From NCBI GenBank assembly GCA_964564655.1, contig CAZMBO010000003.1:1-61901 (forward strand): a stretch of DNA of 61,901 nt. The letters are read 5' to 3'. The stretch comes from UBA8687 sp964564655. Lineage in GTDB: Bacteria > Nitrospinota > Nitrospinia > Nitrospinales > VA-1. Both the position numbers and the translations under genes were made by a program. Positions within the stretch are counted from its first letter, which is position 1. Every line of letters begins with the position of its first letter. Under the pieces are notes generated by a model. That model was given only the letters and a program-made list of their open reading frames with translations, was not told the origin of the DNA and made no database searches. This document shows, one piece after another, positions 50,826-59,494 of this stretch.

Positions 50826-52115
50826 ATGAATAAAGAAAACTCAAGCATATTTTATTCTAGAGCCAAAGAAGTAATGCCTGGTGGAGTAAATAGTCCTGTT
50901 CGCGCTTTTAATGCGGTAGGTGGAGAGCCATTGTTTATTAAAAGTGGAAAAGGCTCACAAGTAACAGATGTCGATGGCAATATTTTCATTGACTATGTTG
51001 CCTCTTGGGGTCCTTTAATTTTTGGGCACGCTCATCCGAGCGTTGTTGAAGCGATTATTCGGCAGGCGGAGTTGGGCACTAGTTATGGTGCATCAACAAA
51101 ATTGGAAATTGAGCTTGCAGAAAAGATTGTTAACGCTATTCCCTCAGTTGAAGTAGTGCGCATGGTTAACTCTGGGACGGAAGCTGTAATGAGCGCCTTA
51201 AGACTGGCGCGTGGTATTACAGGTCGCGATAAGATTGTAAAGTTTGAAGGATGTTATCATGGACATGGAGATAGCCTATTAGTGAAAGCGGGATCTGGTC
51301 TAGTTTCATTAGGTATTCCAGAATGTCCTGGAATCGTTTCCAGTCTTGCAGAGAAAACTTTGAACCTTTCTTATAATGATGTGGAGGGTGTGCGTGACTT
51401 GTTCCAGAGGGAAGGAAAAAATATTGCCGCTTTGATTGTTGAACCTATTGCCGGCAATATGGGGGTTATTCCTCCGATCCCTGGTTTCTTACAAACTCTT
51501 CGCGAAGAAACTAAAAAAGCAGGAGCTCTTTTAATATTCGATGAAGTAATTACCGGCTTAAGAGTATCCTTGGGTGGTGCGCAAAAGCTTTTTGGTATTA
51601 CACCTGATATTACCTGCATGGGTAAAATTATTGGAGGCGGGCTTCCAGTTGGGGCTTATGGTGGTAGTAAAGAGGTGATGGATCATATTTCCCCGGTAGG
51701 CTCAATTTATCAGGCTGGTACGTTATCGGGAAACCCTCTTGCAATGGCGGCGGGAAATGTAGTCTTAGACTTGTTGTCGGAGCCACGGGTTTATGAATTA
51801 CTTGAAGAAAAGTCTAAAAAACTTTGTGATGGCTTTGAAAAAAACACTCAAGAATTAGGAGTATCCGCTCAGTTCACGCGAGTGGGTTCCATGTTTTCCA
51901 TGTTTTTTACCGACCAACAGATTACAAATTTTGAGTCCGTAAAAACTTGTGATACAAAATTTTTTAAAAGCTATTTTAATGGATTATTGGAAGAAGGTAT
52001 TTATATCGCGCCCTCTCAGTTTGAGGCAGGTTTCATGTCCGCAATTCATTCGGATAAAGAAATTGAACAAACCATCGATGCAAATTTAAAGGCATTGAAA
52101 GTAGCTAGCCGCTAA
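50826..52115 (+). CDS. hemL: Glutamate-1-semialdehyde 2,1-aminomutase
   Basis: Forms 5-aminolevulinate from glutamate semialdehyde in the C5 haem pathway, using PLP. 429 residues. VMPGGVNSPVRAFNAVGGEP is the family N-terminus. MVNSGTEAVMSALRLARG and FEGCYHGHGDSLLVKAGSG bind the cofactor. The PLP lysine is in CMGKIIGGGLPVGAYGG, preceded by LIFDEVITGLRVSLGGAQ. Presence of the C5 enzyme fits most bacteria outside the alphaproteobacteria. It is in a run with mtnP and eno. Confidence 0.96.
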   Translation: MNKENSSIFYSRAKEVMPGGVNSPVRAFNAVGGEPLFIKSGKGSQVTDVDGNIFIDYVASWGPLIFGHAHPSVVEAIIRQAELGTSYGASTKLEIELAEKIVNAIPSVEVVRMVNSGTEAVMSALRLARGITGRDKIVKFEGCYHGHGDSLLVKAGSGLVSLGIPECPGIVSSLAEKTLNLSYNDVEGVRDLFQREGKNIAALIVEPIAGNMGVIPPIPGFLQTLREETKKAGALLIFDEVITGLRVSLGGAQKLFGITPDITCMGKIIGGGLPVGAYGGSKEVMDHISPVGSIYQAGTLSGNPLAMAAGNVVLDLLSEPRVYELLEEKSKKLCDGFEKNTQELGVSAQFTRVGSMFSMFFTDQQITNFESVKTCDTKFFKSYFNGLLEEGIYIAPSQFEAGFMSAIHSDKEIEQTIDANLKALKVASR

Positions 52116-52131
52116 CTATAGAGAAATACTT

Positions 52132-53418
52132 ATGAGTGAAATTATTGGTGTGCAGGCAAGACAGATTCTCGATTCTCGTGGAAACCCGACCCTTGAGGTG
52201 GATGTCATGTTGGAAAGTGGGGCTATGGGAAGAGCAGCCGTTCCCTCAGGAGCCTCCACAGGTACTCGGGAAGCAGTGGAGCTGCGTGATGGCAATATAA
52301 AAGTATTTATGGGTAAAGGAGTTCAAAAAGCCGTTAAAAATGTGAATAGTAAGATTGCCGCAGAAATTGTTGGCATTGAGGTTACCGAACAGGTTTTGAT
52401 AGATCGGTTGATGATTGAAATGGATGGCAGTCCTAATAAGAACAAACTTGGTGCGAATGCAACCCTCGGGGTTTCCCTAGCTGTAGCGCAGGCAGCTTCT
52501 AACGATTTAGATTTGCCCTTATTCCAATATATTGGTGGCAGTAACGCTAAAGAATTGCCGGTGCCGATGATGAATGTTTTAAATGGTGGCATGCATGCCG
52601 ATAATAATGTTGATATTCAGGAGTTTATGATTGTTCCGGTTGGCGCCAAAAGTTTTTCAACAGCGTTGCAAATGGGAGTAGAGATTTTTCATCATTTGAA
52701 AGGGGTTCTGAAAAAAGGCGGATTTAATACCTCTGTGGGTGACGAGGGTGGTTTTGCTCCTAACTTGCAGTCCAATGAACAGGCGATTGAAGTTTTAATC
52801 AAAGCAGTAAAAAGTTCAGGATATGTAATTGGTAAAGATATTCTTATTGCTTTGGACGTTGCAGCGAGCGAACTTTATTCAAAAAATAAATATACCCTTG
52901 CTGCAGAAAATAACGTCAAGCTGTCATCATCGCAGATGATAGATTATCTTTCAGATCTTGCAGCCAAATTCCCCATAATTAGTATTGAAGATGGATTGGC
53001 TGAAGACGACTGGACAGGGTGGAAGCAGTTAACTGAAAAACTGGGTGACCGCATTCAAGTTGTGGGAGATGACCTTTTTGTGACCAATACTAAGATTCTT
53101 GCCAAAGGAATAGAAAAGGGAGTTGGAAACTCCATATTAATTAAAGTCAATCAGATTGGAACGCTTACAGAAACTCTGGACGCCGTAGAAATGGCGAAAC
53201 ATGCAGGTTATACAGCAGTGATTTCCCACCGCTCCGGTGAGACTGAGGATACAAGCATTGCTGATATTTCTGTTGCTGTTAATGCGGGGCAAATAAAAAC
53301 GGGCTCTTTGTGCAGAACAGACCGGACAGCAAAATACAATCAACTCCTTAGAATTGAAGAAATTCTCGGCGACACGGCTATATACCGTGGTAGAGAGGTT
53401 TTTTATAATCTTGCCTGA
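52132..53418 (+). CDS. eno: Enolase
   Basis: Dehydrates 2-phosphoglycerate to phosphoenolpyruvate in glycolysis. 428 residues. ARQILDSRGNPTLEVDV starts it, and VPSGASTGTREAVELRDG is the mobile loop. PMMNVLNGGMHADNNVDIQEFMIVP, VGDEGGFAPNL and ISIEDGLAEDDW carry metal ligands, and ILIKVNQIGTLTETL and VISHRSGETEDTSIAD are catalytic blocks. It follows hemL by 16 bases and is followed by ftsB, an order seen across many bacteria. Confidence 0.97.
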   Translation: MSEIIGVQARQILDSRGNPTLEVDVMLESGAMGRAAVPSGASTGTREAVELRDGNIKVFMGKGVQKAVKNVNSKIAAEIVGIEVTEQVLIDRLMIEMDGSPNKNKLGANATLGVSLAVAQAASNDLDLPLFQYIGGSNAKELPVPMMNVLNGGMHADNNVDIQEFMIVPVGAKSFSTALQMGVEIFHHLKGVLKKGGFNTSVGDEGGFAPNLQSNEQAIEVLIKAVKSSGYVIGKDILIALDVAASELYSKNKYTLAAENNVKLSSSQMIDYLSDLAAKFPIISIEDGLAEDDWTGWKQLTEKLGDRIQVVGDDLFVTNTKILAKGIEKGVGNSILIKVNQIGTLTETLDAVEMAKHAGYTAVISHRSGETEDTSIADISVAVNAGQIKTGSLCRTDRTAKYNQLLRIEEILGDTAIYRGREVFYNLA

Positions 53419-53459
53419 TGACACTTTGTCTATGCCGTTAAAATGTTTGGTATAGTTCT

Positions 53460-53774
53460 ATGAACATAAATTCAAATTACCAAAAAATAATTTTACTGAG
53501 CCTTGGTTTTTTTATTCTTTTGATGATAATGGCTGTTTTTCATGAAAATGGAATTTTGAATGCTTATCGATTTGAACAGGAGCAGGTAAAAATAAAAGAA
53601 GAGAATGAAGAGCTGCGACTTCGTAATAATTTACTGCGGCAAAATATCTTAGCGCTAAAATCCGACCCTTATGCGATCGAAAAAATTGCTAGAGAAAAGC
53701 TGAACCTTGCCAAACCCGGTGATCAAGTTTATCGAATTGTGTCTACTCCATCCCAACTTCCCCGCGTAAAATAA
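53460..53774 (+). CDS. ftsB: FtsB/DivIC-type septum formation protein
   Basis: 104 residues. A single membrane helix (about 9-26, IILLSLGFFILLMIMAVF) is followed by a coiled coil (EQEQVKIKEENEELRLRNN). The conserved end is SDPYAIEKIAREKLNLAKPGDQVYRI. This is the FtsB/DivIC plan: bitopic, coiled coil in the periplasm, part of the FtsQLB division complex. The order eno-ftsB supports the call. Confidence 0.88.
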   Translation: MNINSNYQKIILLSLGFFILLMIMAVFHENGILNAYRFEQEQVKIKEENEELRLRNNLLRQNILALKSDPYAIEKIAREKLNLAKPGDQVYRIVSTPSQLPRVK

Positions 53775-54154
53775 TCCTATCCTAATCCATTTTATCAATG
53801 GTTTTGATTTCCGTATTATTCTTATGAAAACCTTATGCCCATAAACCTTTTCAAATAAACGGTTATCTCTGCAGGGCAATTAAGTGCAAATAGCAAAAAA
53901 TAATCCAGAAATTAACCGGTTTTAGTATAGTAAAAAAACTCCTAAATTCTTGAATTTATGATTGATATTTTTATTTTAAGTGATAAAGTAAAGACATCAT
54001 TTTAAATTATATGACTTTCTCAACCGACACCAGCTGGATTGTTGCGTGGAAAAATATTCAGGGGGGTTTGGTTGTTAAGATATTTTTTACAGTTTAAGTT
54101 GAAAACGAAAAGCCATTTATAAACATCACTAGCTTGTAATTAAGGAGAAGAAGT
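53775..54154. other. 380-base intergenic region before the HU/IHF gene
   Basis: No gene is visible. CCATT (53787-53791) and AATGG (53797-53801) make a small AT-rich hairpin with four T after it, perhaps a weak terminator for the enolase-ftsB message. The rest is AT-rich, with no repeat I could detect. No promoter with good spacing stands out. The last bases hold AAGGAG (54142-54147), the ribosome site of the next gene. Confidence 0.5.
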
Positions 54155-54445
54155 ATGACCAAACAGGATATCATTAATCAGGTATCATCTCGGGCCAGTT
54201 TATCCAGAGTCAAAGCAGAAGAGGCTGTGGAAACAGTGATTGAGTTAATTAAGGAATCATTAGGCCACGGAGAGCCGGTTATCTTACGTCGATTTGGTAC
54301 TTTTCAGGTGCGGGCAAAATCTAAGCGTGTGGGAAGAAATCCAAAAACAGGGGAAGAGGCTGAAATTTCTGCTAGGAAAGTGGTCCGCTTTAAATCGGGT
54401 AAGTTTTTCAAGCAGGCTGTAGATGAAGGTGAAGGTTCGGTTTAA
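54155..54445 (+). CDS. HU/IHF family DNA-bending protein
   Basis: 96 residues. TKQDIINQVSSRASLSRVKAEEAVETVIELIKESL is the helical dimerisation part, quoted here only as SLSRVKAEEAVETVIELIK. The DNA-binding arm is RRFGTFQVRAKSKRVGRNPKTGEEAEI, with the conserved RxGRNPxTG turn at its tip. Then comes ARKVVRFKSGKFFKQAV. Sequence favours an IHF-alpha-like member over HU, but the split is not certain. It has a strong ribosome site and is alone on its message, and it converges with queA. Confidence 0.92.
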   Translation: MTKQDIINQVSSRASLSRVKAEEAVETVIELIKESLGHGEPVILRRFGTFQVRAKSKRVGRNPKTGEEAEISARKVVRFKSGKFFKQAVDEGEGSV

Positions 54446-54467
54446 TTCTTGGTCAAGTATTATATCG

Positions 54468-55514
54468 TTACAATAGAAGCATCGCATCTCCATAGCTAAA
54501 AAATCTATATTTTTGGCTAATGGCTTCACTATAGGCCTTTTTTGCTAGTTTTTTGCCACAAAATGCTGAAACCAACAAATACAAGGTTGATTTTGGCAGA
54601 TGAAAATTAGTAAGTAAATGATCTACATTTTTAAAGTTCCATCCTGGAATGATGAAGCAATTTGTCGATCCGGATAGGGTTTTTCGGATGGGCCTTTTAA
54701 ATGTCTGGGCTTCCAATGCTCGGGTTGACGTTGTACCCACTGCTAATATGGGCCGTCCTTTCTTTTTACTGTCAGTAATTAAATTCCAGTTTTTAGGTGT
54801 GATTCGAAAAATCTCAGCCTCCATTTCATGTTTTGAGAAGTCTTCAGTGCGGATAGGTTGAAAAGTTCCTGGGCCAACATGAAGTGTGAGGTAAGCCATT
54901 CCTATATTGTTACCTCTAAGTTTTTTTAAGTGAGTTTTAGTAAAGTGTAGACCAGCTGTGGGTGCAGCAATAGCTCCACTCTGTGAGGCGAAAACTGTCT
55001 GATAACGAATTTTATCTTGTTGCTGTATGACAGCCGAATCCTCTTGCTTCCTGTGGATGTACGGAGGTAGAGGCATACGCCCATAATTTTTTAAATAATC
55101 GTCTAAAATTTGTTCAGATGAAAATTCAATCACTGCGCGTTCAGCATTTCTTTTAATAAAGTACCCAACCAACAAACTTCCCTGAAAATTTAATTTAGTT
55201 CCAGGTTTCATTTTTCCTTTCATAAGAACTTCCCAAACTCCAGAAGAAATTTTTCGAGTCAAAATTAATTCTACAACCTTTCCGTTGTGCTGAAGGGTTG
55301 CGAAAATTTTTGCAGGTACCACTTGGGTATTATTAAAAACCATTAGAGGGGGTACGATAAGATGTCGACTTAAGTTGGAAAAAATATCGTGAAATAGAGT
55401 ACCTTTTTTCCGGTCCACTACTAGCAAACGGGATTGGTCACGTTGGGGCAGGGGTTTTTGGGCGATTAAATCTAAAGGAAGATCAAAGTCGAAATTAGAA
55501 AGATTGGTTTCCAA
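54468..55514 (-). CDS. queA: S-adenosylmethionine:tRNA ribosyltransferase-isomerase
   Basis: Transfers and rearranges the ribose of SAM onto preQ1 in tRNA to make epoxyqueuosine. 348 residues. FDFDLPLDLIAQKPLPQRDQSRLLVVDR is the N-terminus, quoted in part as LPLDLIAQKPLPQRDQSRL. VFNNTQVVPAKIF, GRMPLPPYIHR, YQTVFASQSGAIAAPTAGLHFT and TLHVGPGTFQPIR are diagnostic. An in-frame stop lies two codons upstream of the TTG at 55514, so TTG is the likely start, with no clear ribosome site. The stop is 22 bases from the HU/IHF stop. Confidence 0.95.
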   Translation of the reverse strand: METNLSNFDFDLPLDLIAQKPLPQRDQSRLLVVDRKKGTLFHDIFSNLSRHLIVPPLMVFNNTQVVPAKIFATLQHNGKVVELILTRKISSGVWEVLMKGKMKPGTKLNFQGSLLVGYFIKRNAERAVIEFSSEQILDDYLKNYGRMPLPPYIHRKQEDSAVIQQQDKIRYQTVFASQSGAIAAPTAGLHFTKTHLKKLRGNNIGMAYLTLHVGPGTFQPIRTEDFSKHEMEAEIFRITPKNWNLITDSKKKGRPILAVGTTSTRALEAQTFKRPIRKTLSGSTNCFIIPGWNFKNVDHLLTNFHLPKSTLYLLVSAFCGKKLAKKAYSEAISQKYRFFSYGDAMLLL

Positions 55515-55579
55515 AGATTATTATAACGGAGAATGAATAATAAATGCTTTATTTTTCAATAATTTAAAGTAAATGGGTA

Positions 55580-55608
55580 TTGACCCCCTGAAGTATTTAT
55601 ACTATCCT
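55580..55608 (+). promoter_or_regulatory. Predicted promoter of the multiheme cytochrome gene
   Basis: TTGACC (55580-55585) and TATCCT (55603-55608) are spaced by 17 bases, giving a start near 55615 and a leader of about 60 bases. Confidence 0.5.
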
Positions 55609-55675
55609 TTCGCTAGCAGTTTTTGAAGGACTTTTTTGCATTAATTTAGCCTCGTTCATAGATCAAGGAGGGGAC

Positions 55676-56611
55676 GTGAAAAAAGCAACACTAATAGTAG
55701 GAAAAGCGCTGAAATTTTTGAGCCTGTTTATGGTGGCTCTTATCCTGGTCTTTGGAGCAGGCGGTGAGGTAGATGCCAAGAAGAAAAAGAAAAAGATTAA
55801 GTTGACGGATGAAGAAAATGCGATGTTCGATCGATGGGATGTTAAGCCAAAAAAACGAGCGAAAGCAGTCAAAGATCTCCGCAAAAAACCAAAATTTGTT
55901 GGGGCTGTTAAATGCAATGGTAGTTGTCATGACCCCTATTATCAGGCTTGGACAAAGTCTCCCCATGGAAATACTTATAACCTCTTGAAAGCCGGTGTGC
56001 GTAAGGAAGCTAAGGAAAGAGCGAAACTAGACCCTGAGAAGGATTACACAACGACGCCCCTATGTCTTCGCTGTCATACCACAGGTTATAGGCAAAAAGG
56101 GGGTTTTAAACCTGCGGGTTCAAAAAATAAAAAGGGCAAGGACACAGCCACAAAGATTGACCCTGTAGAGCCTAACAAAGAGCAGGTTGGGTGTGAAATG
56201 TGCCATTCAGTGGCGGGCGGTTCGCAGTTTAGGGCTATTATGAAATCTTCAAAAGGGGATTTCAATAAAGTTGATACCGAAAAATACGGTCAGCGATGGG
56301 ACTATGCCAATGTATGTACTCGATGTCATACTCATCCAAATACACCATTTCAACCTTCTGTGCATGATAAATATAAATTCAATTTTGAGGAACGTAAATT
56401 AAAAGTTCACAAAATAGCTGATTTCTGGAACGAAGATAATGCTGACCAGAAACTGGAGCACGTAGATGAGCGCGCCAAAGAACAAGGCCAGACAGAAAAA
56501 ACTCCACTGGTGATAGAAGATTTTAAAATCAAAAAGGGTAAGCTCAAGTTTAAAAAAGGCACTAAGCCTTACAATAGTAAGAAAAAGACTTTTAGATATA
56601 AAAAAGATTGA
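55676..56611 (+). CDS. c554-like tetraheme cytochrome c
   Basis: 311 residues from a GTG after AAGGAGGGGAC. A signal sequence (about 10-35, FLSLFMVALILVFGAGGEVDA) sends it to the periplasm. Haem sites are CNGSCH near residue 80, CLRCH near 130, CEMCH near 178 and CTRCH near 218. The first has three residues between its cysteines, not two. The surrounding phrases FVGAVKCNGSCHDPYYQAW and DPEKDYTTTPLCLRCHTTGY match the cytochrome c554 family. The N-terminal and C-terminal ends are very Lys-rich. It probably carries electrons in the periplasm; the donor and acceptor are not shown by the neighbours. Confidence 0.85.
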   Translation: MKKATLIVGKALKFLSLFMVALILVFGAGGEVDAKKKKKKIKLTDEENAMFDRWDVKPKKRAKAVKDLRKKPKFVGAVKCNGSCHDPYYQAWTKSPHGNTYNLLKAGVRKEAKERAKLDPEKDYTTTPLCLRCHTTGYRQKGGFKPAGSKNKKGKDTATKIDPVEPNKEQVGCEMCHSVAGGSQFRAIMKSSKGDFNKVDTEKYGQRWDYANVCTRCHTHPNTPFQPSVHDKYKFNFEERKLKVHKIADFWNEDNADQKLEHVDERAKEQGQTEKTPLVIEDFKIKKGKLKFKKGTKPYNSKKKTFRYKKD

Positions 56612-56632
56612 TTTTTCTCGATAATATTTGTC

Positions 56633-56667
56633 AAAAGGTCTGGTCCAATCTGGGTCAGACCTTTTTT
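56633..56667 (+). terminator. Rho-independent terminator after the cytochrome gene
   Basis: AAAAGGTCTG (56633-56642) pairs with CAGACCTTTT (56656-56665), with a 13-base loop and a T-run to 56667. It lies 22 bases after the cytochrome stop and 38 bases before the next ATG, which sets the start of ugd downstream of it. Confidence 0.88.
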
Positions 56668-56705
56668 CTTTTAAGAGTGCGAAGCATCGTGCCGAAAAGT
56701 TTTTA

Positions 56706-58086
56706 ATGCCTCAAAAAAACTTCAAAAAAAATATTTTATGCATTGGCGCTGGTTATGTGGGAGGTCCCACCATGACTATCATCGCCAATAAATGTTCGGA
56801 CTATAAGATTACCGTCGTCGATATTTCCAAAGAAAGAATTGCTGCCTGGAATTCGAATGAGCTGCCTATATTTGAGCCTGGTTTGAAGGATAGATTGCTA
56901 AAGGTCCGCGGCAGGAATTTGTTTTTTTCCAACGATATTGATACCTCCATCGATCAGGCCGATATTATTTTTGTGTGTGTTAATACTCCAACCAAAAAAT
57001 TTGGAGAAGGGGCTGGAAAAGCAGCGGACCTCCAATTCATAGAACAGACGGCGCGACGCATTAAAGAGAACTCAAAATCAAATAAGATTATAGTGGAAAA
57101 AAGTACCCTGCCTGTTCGTGCAGCAGCAACACTGGAACAAATTTTACATTCTGGAAATGAAAAAGTGCGGTTTGAAATTCTTTCTAATCCAGAATTTATG
57201 GCTGAGGGTACAGCGGTCAGAGATATGGAGTTCCCGGATCGGGTCCTAATTGGTTCTAAAGATACTCCTGCTGGATTGGCAGCACGTCAAGAACTTGTTG
57301 ATTTATATTTGCACTGGGTTCCTAAAGAAAACTTGATCACAACCAACCTTTGGAGTAGTGAGCTCTCAAAGTTGGTCTCAAATGGTTTTTTGGCCCAAAG
57401 AATTTCTTCTATTAATTCTATTGCGAGCATTTGTGAAGTTACCGATGCTGATGTTACAGAAGTTTCCATGGCTGTAGGCAAAGACTCTCGTATTGGACCA
57501 AAATTTTTAAATGCCGGGCCTGGTTTTGGAGGTTCCTGTTTTCGTAAGGATATTTTGAATTTGGTATATTTATGCGAGCATTATCAGTTGAATGAAGTTG
57601 CCTCATTTTGGGAACAAGTAGTAAGTTTGAATGATTATCAAATGGAACATTATGTTAGACGGATTCTTCAGGCCATGTTCAATACATTGGCTGGAAAAAA
57701 ACTTGCGGTATTTGGGTTTGCATTCAAACCCAATACCGGAGATACACGTGATTCACCTGCTATTTATATCTGTAAACGCTTGTTGGAGGAAAAGGCTTAT
57801 CTGCGAATTACAGATCCCCAAGCTCTTAAAAATGCTCGAAACGACTTGCAGGATTTAGAAAATTTAGAGTTTGTGGAAGACCCTTACAAGGCTGCAGAAG
57901 GGGTTCATGGAATTGCCTTGATTACAGATTGGGCGGAATATTCTAAGCTCGATTTTCAAGAAATTTTTGACAAAATGGAAAAACCCGCCTTTATTTTTGA
58001 TGGTAGAAACCAACTGAACCGTTTAGCATTATTTGATATTGGCTTCAATGTGTACTCCGTTGGCAAAGCCCCTCTCACCCACTTTT
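56706..58086 (+). CDS. ugd: UDP-glucose 6-dehydrogenase, animal-type (3' end in gap)
   Basis: Oxidises UDP-glucose twice to UDP-glucuronate for surface polysaccharide. The Rossmann start is ILCIGAGYVGGPTMTIIA, then VVDISKERIAAWNSNELPIFEPGL. VEKSTLPVRAAATLEQIL and SNPEFMAEGTAVRDMEFPDRVLIG follow. The catalytic cysteine is in GPGFGGSCFRKDILNLVYLCE. ELSKLVSNGFLAQRISSINSI and FGFAFKPNTGDTRDSPAIYI closely follow the animal UGDH pattern rather than the short bacterial Ugd. About 460 residues are visible, and by comparison with animal enzymes nearly the whole protein is present when it meets the gap at 58087. The ATG at 56706 is preferred because the longer reading begins inside a terminator. Confidence 0.93.
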
Positions 58087-58186
58087 NNNNNNNNNNNNNN
58101 NNNNNNNNNNNNNNNNNNNNNNNNNNNNNNNNNNNNNNNNNNNNNNNNNNNNNNNNNNNNNNNNNNNNNNNNNNNNNNNNNNNNNN
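58087..58186. other. Assembly gap, 100 N
   Basis: Exactly 100 N. It hides the ugd stop and most of the minus-strand anchored protein. The true distance is unknown. Confidence 0.98.
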
Positions 58187-58308
58187 GGTGCTGTGTTCAA
58201 ATTTGGTGCCGCGCTGATGAAAGAATAACCCAAGCTACCAATAACAACCACGCCTATTACCGCCACAAAGCGGTAAAAATTTCTTGTCCCGTCTGATTTT
58301 TTAGCCAC
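58187..58308 (-). CDS. Membrane-anchored protein, N-terminal 40 residues only
   Basis: The reading frame starts at the ATG at 58308 and enters the gap. The visible part is MAKKSDGTRNFYRFVAVIGV and a further VVIGSLGYSFISAAPNLNTA, that is, a short basic start followed by one hydrophobic segment (about 14-31). It looks like an uncleaved anchor or a signal peptide of an exported protein. It is downstream of ridA by 32 bases and so belongs to the same operon. The rest of the protein is missing, and I cannot name it. Confidence 0.55.
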
Positions 58309-58340
58309 GATATTATATTATTGGTTTAGTTGTAACTGAA

Positions 58341-58721
58341 TTAATGATGTGCAATTGCATCAATTTCCACCTTTGCACCTTTTGGAAGGGCTGCCACCTG
58401 AACACAGGCTCGCGCGGGTTTGGTTTCAACAAAGAACTTTTCATAAACTTGATTCATTCTGCCAAACTCAGATAGATCTGTTAAATAAACTGTAGTTTTG
58501 ATTATATTATTGAGCCTTAACCCATCAGCATTTAATATAGCTTCTATATTTTTTAAAACTCTTTCTGTCTCCACTTCGATATTTCCGGTAATCAACTCCA
58601 TTGAATTAGGATCCAGCGATATTTGGCCAGAAGTATATAGAAACTCTCCCACTCTAATGGCCTGGGAATAGGGCCCAATTGCAGCTGGAGCTTCGGATGT
58701 CGTTATGATTTTTTTATTCAT
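58341..58721 (-). CDS. ridA: RidA family enamine/imine deaminase
   Basis: Hydrolyses reactive enamines and imines, such as 2-aminoacrylate. 126 residues, the family size. APAAIGPYSQAIRVGEFLYTSGQISLDP is the N-terminal signature, quoted in part as AIGPYSQAIRVGEFLYTSGQ. The catalytic arginine is in KPARACVQVAALPKGAKVEIDAIA. It probably works as a cytoplasmic trimer. It starts 14 bases after recO ends. Confidence 0.95.
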   Translation of the reverse strand: MNKKIITTSEAPAAIGPYSQAIRVGEFLYTSGQISLDPNSMELITGNIEVETERVLKNIEAILNADGLRLNNIIKTTVYLTDLSEFGRMNQVYEKFFVETKPARACVQVAALPKGAKVEIDAIAHH

Positions 58722-58735
58722 TTTTTCCTTAAAAT

Positions 58736-59494
58736 TTAGATTAATTGCGCCATCGTTTTTATGAATGGATATGATTTTGGTTCCCTGCCAAGATGGGAAA
58801 GAACGAGCCTATGCGTTAACTTTTCGATATCTTCCTCTTGCTGTTTAGGGATTTTGATTCTTCCACAGGTTTTAATTTCAATCTCCATAAGTTTCTTTAT
58901 ATAGTTTCTTGTGCCTGTTGTAAATTGGATATCCGTTGATACTCTTTTGGAACAACTTCTACACAAAATCCCATTCTGGATAAAGCTAAACCTGAATGTC
59001 CCACTCTCTATAAAGGTTTTGCAAACCACGCAATGTTCTATTTGTGGTTTAAACCCTGAAAGGGAAAGCATGCGAACTTCAAATAATCGAATCAATGCGT
59101 CCAGTTCTATTTCTTGTTTTAAAGTGAAAAGAGCTTGTTGTAATAAATTAAATATGGGTTTTTCTTGGTGTCCTTCAAGGATCATAGAATCTATCAACTC
59201 TAAAAAGTAAACTCCTTTGTAAAGTTTCCCAAAGTCATCACGGATTGATTGGAATGATTCAATTATATCTGCGTGATTAAGACGGTACAGGTTTTGGCTT
59301 TCTCTCCCAAAATAAATAAGATGAATTAATGACATGGGTTCGAGAGAACCCCAAAAACAATTCTTTGCTTTACGAGCTCCTTTAGCAACGCATTTTACTT
59401 TCCCGTAGTTCTTAGTAAAAAATGTGATTAACCTATCTGACTCGGATAGGTTGATACTTTTTATTACGATGGCGTGTGTTTTATATAATGCCAT
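58736..59494 (-). CDS. recO: DNA repair protein RecO
   Basis: Helps load RecA onto SSB-coated DNA, with RecR. 252 residues. The N-terminal OB fold reads THAIVIKSINLSESDRLITFFTKNYGKV, quoted in part as IVIKSINLSESDRLITFFT, followed by CVAKGARKAKNCFWGSLEPM. The C-terminal domain has a four-cysteine zinc site, CVVC (about 145-148) and CRSC (about 170-173). Its ATG overlaps the ogt stop by one base (TAATG), so the two are coupled. Confidence 0.92.
   Translation of the reverse strand: MALYKTHAIVIKSINLSESDRLITFFTKNYGKVKCVAKGARKAKNCFWGSLEPMSLIHLIYFGRESQNLYRLNHADIIESFQSIRDDFGKLYKGVYFLELIDSMILEGHQEKPIFNLLQQALFTLKQEIELDALIRLFEVRMLSLSGFKPQIEHCVVCKTFIESGTFRFSFIQNGILCRSCSKRVSTDIQFTTGTRNYIKKLMEIEIKTCGRIKIPKQQEEDIEKLTHRLVLSHLGREPKSYPFIKTMAQLI

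Noticed and set aside
56628..56705. Extended N-terminus of UDP-glucose dehydrogenase
   Set aside because: The extension overlaps a rho-independent terminator and has no similarity to the family; the ATG at 56706 fits.
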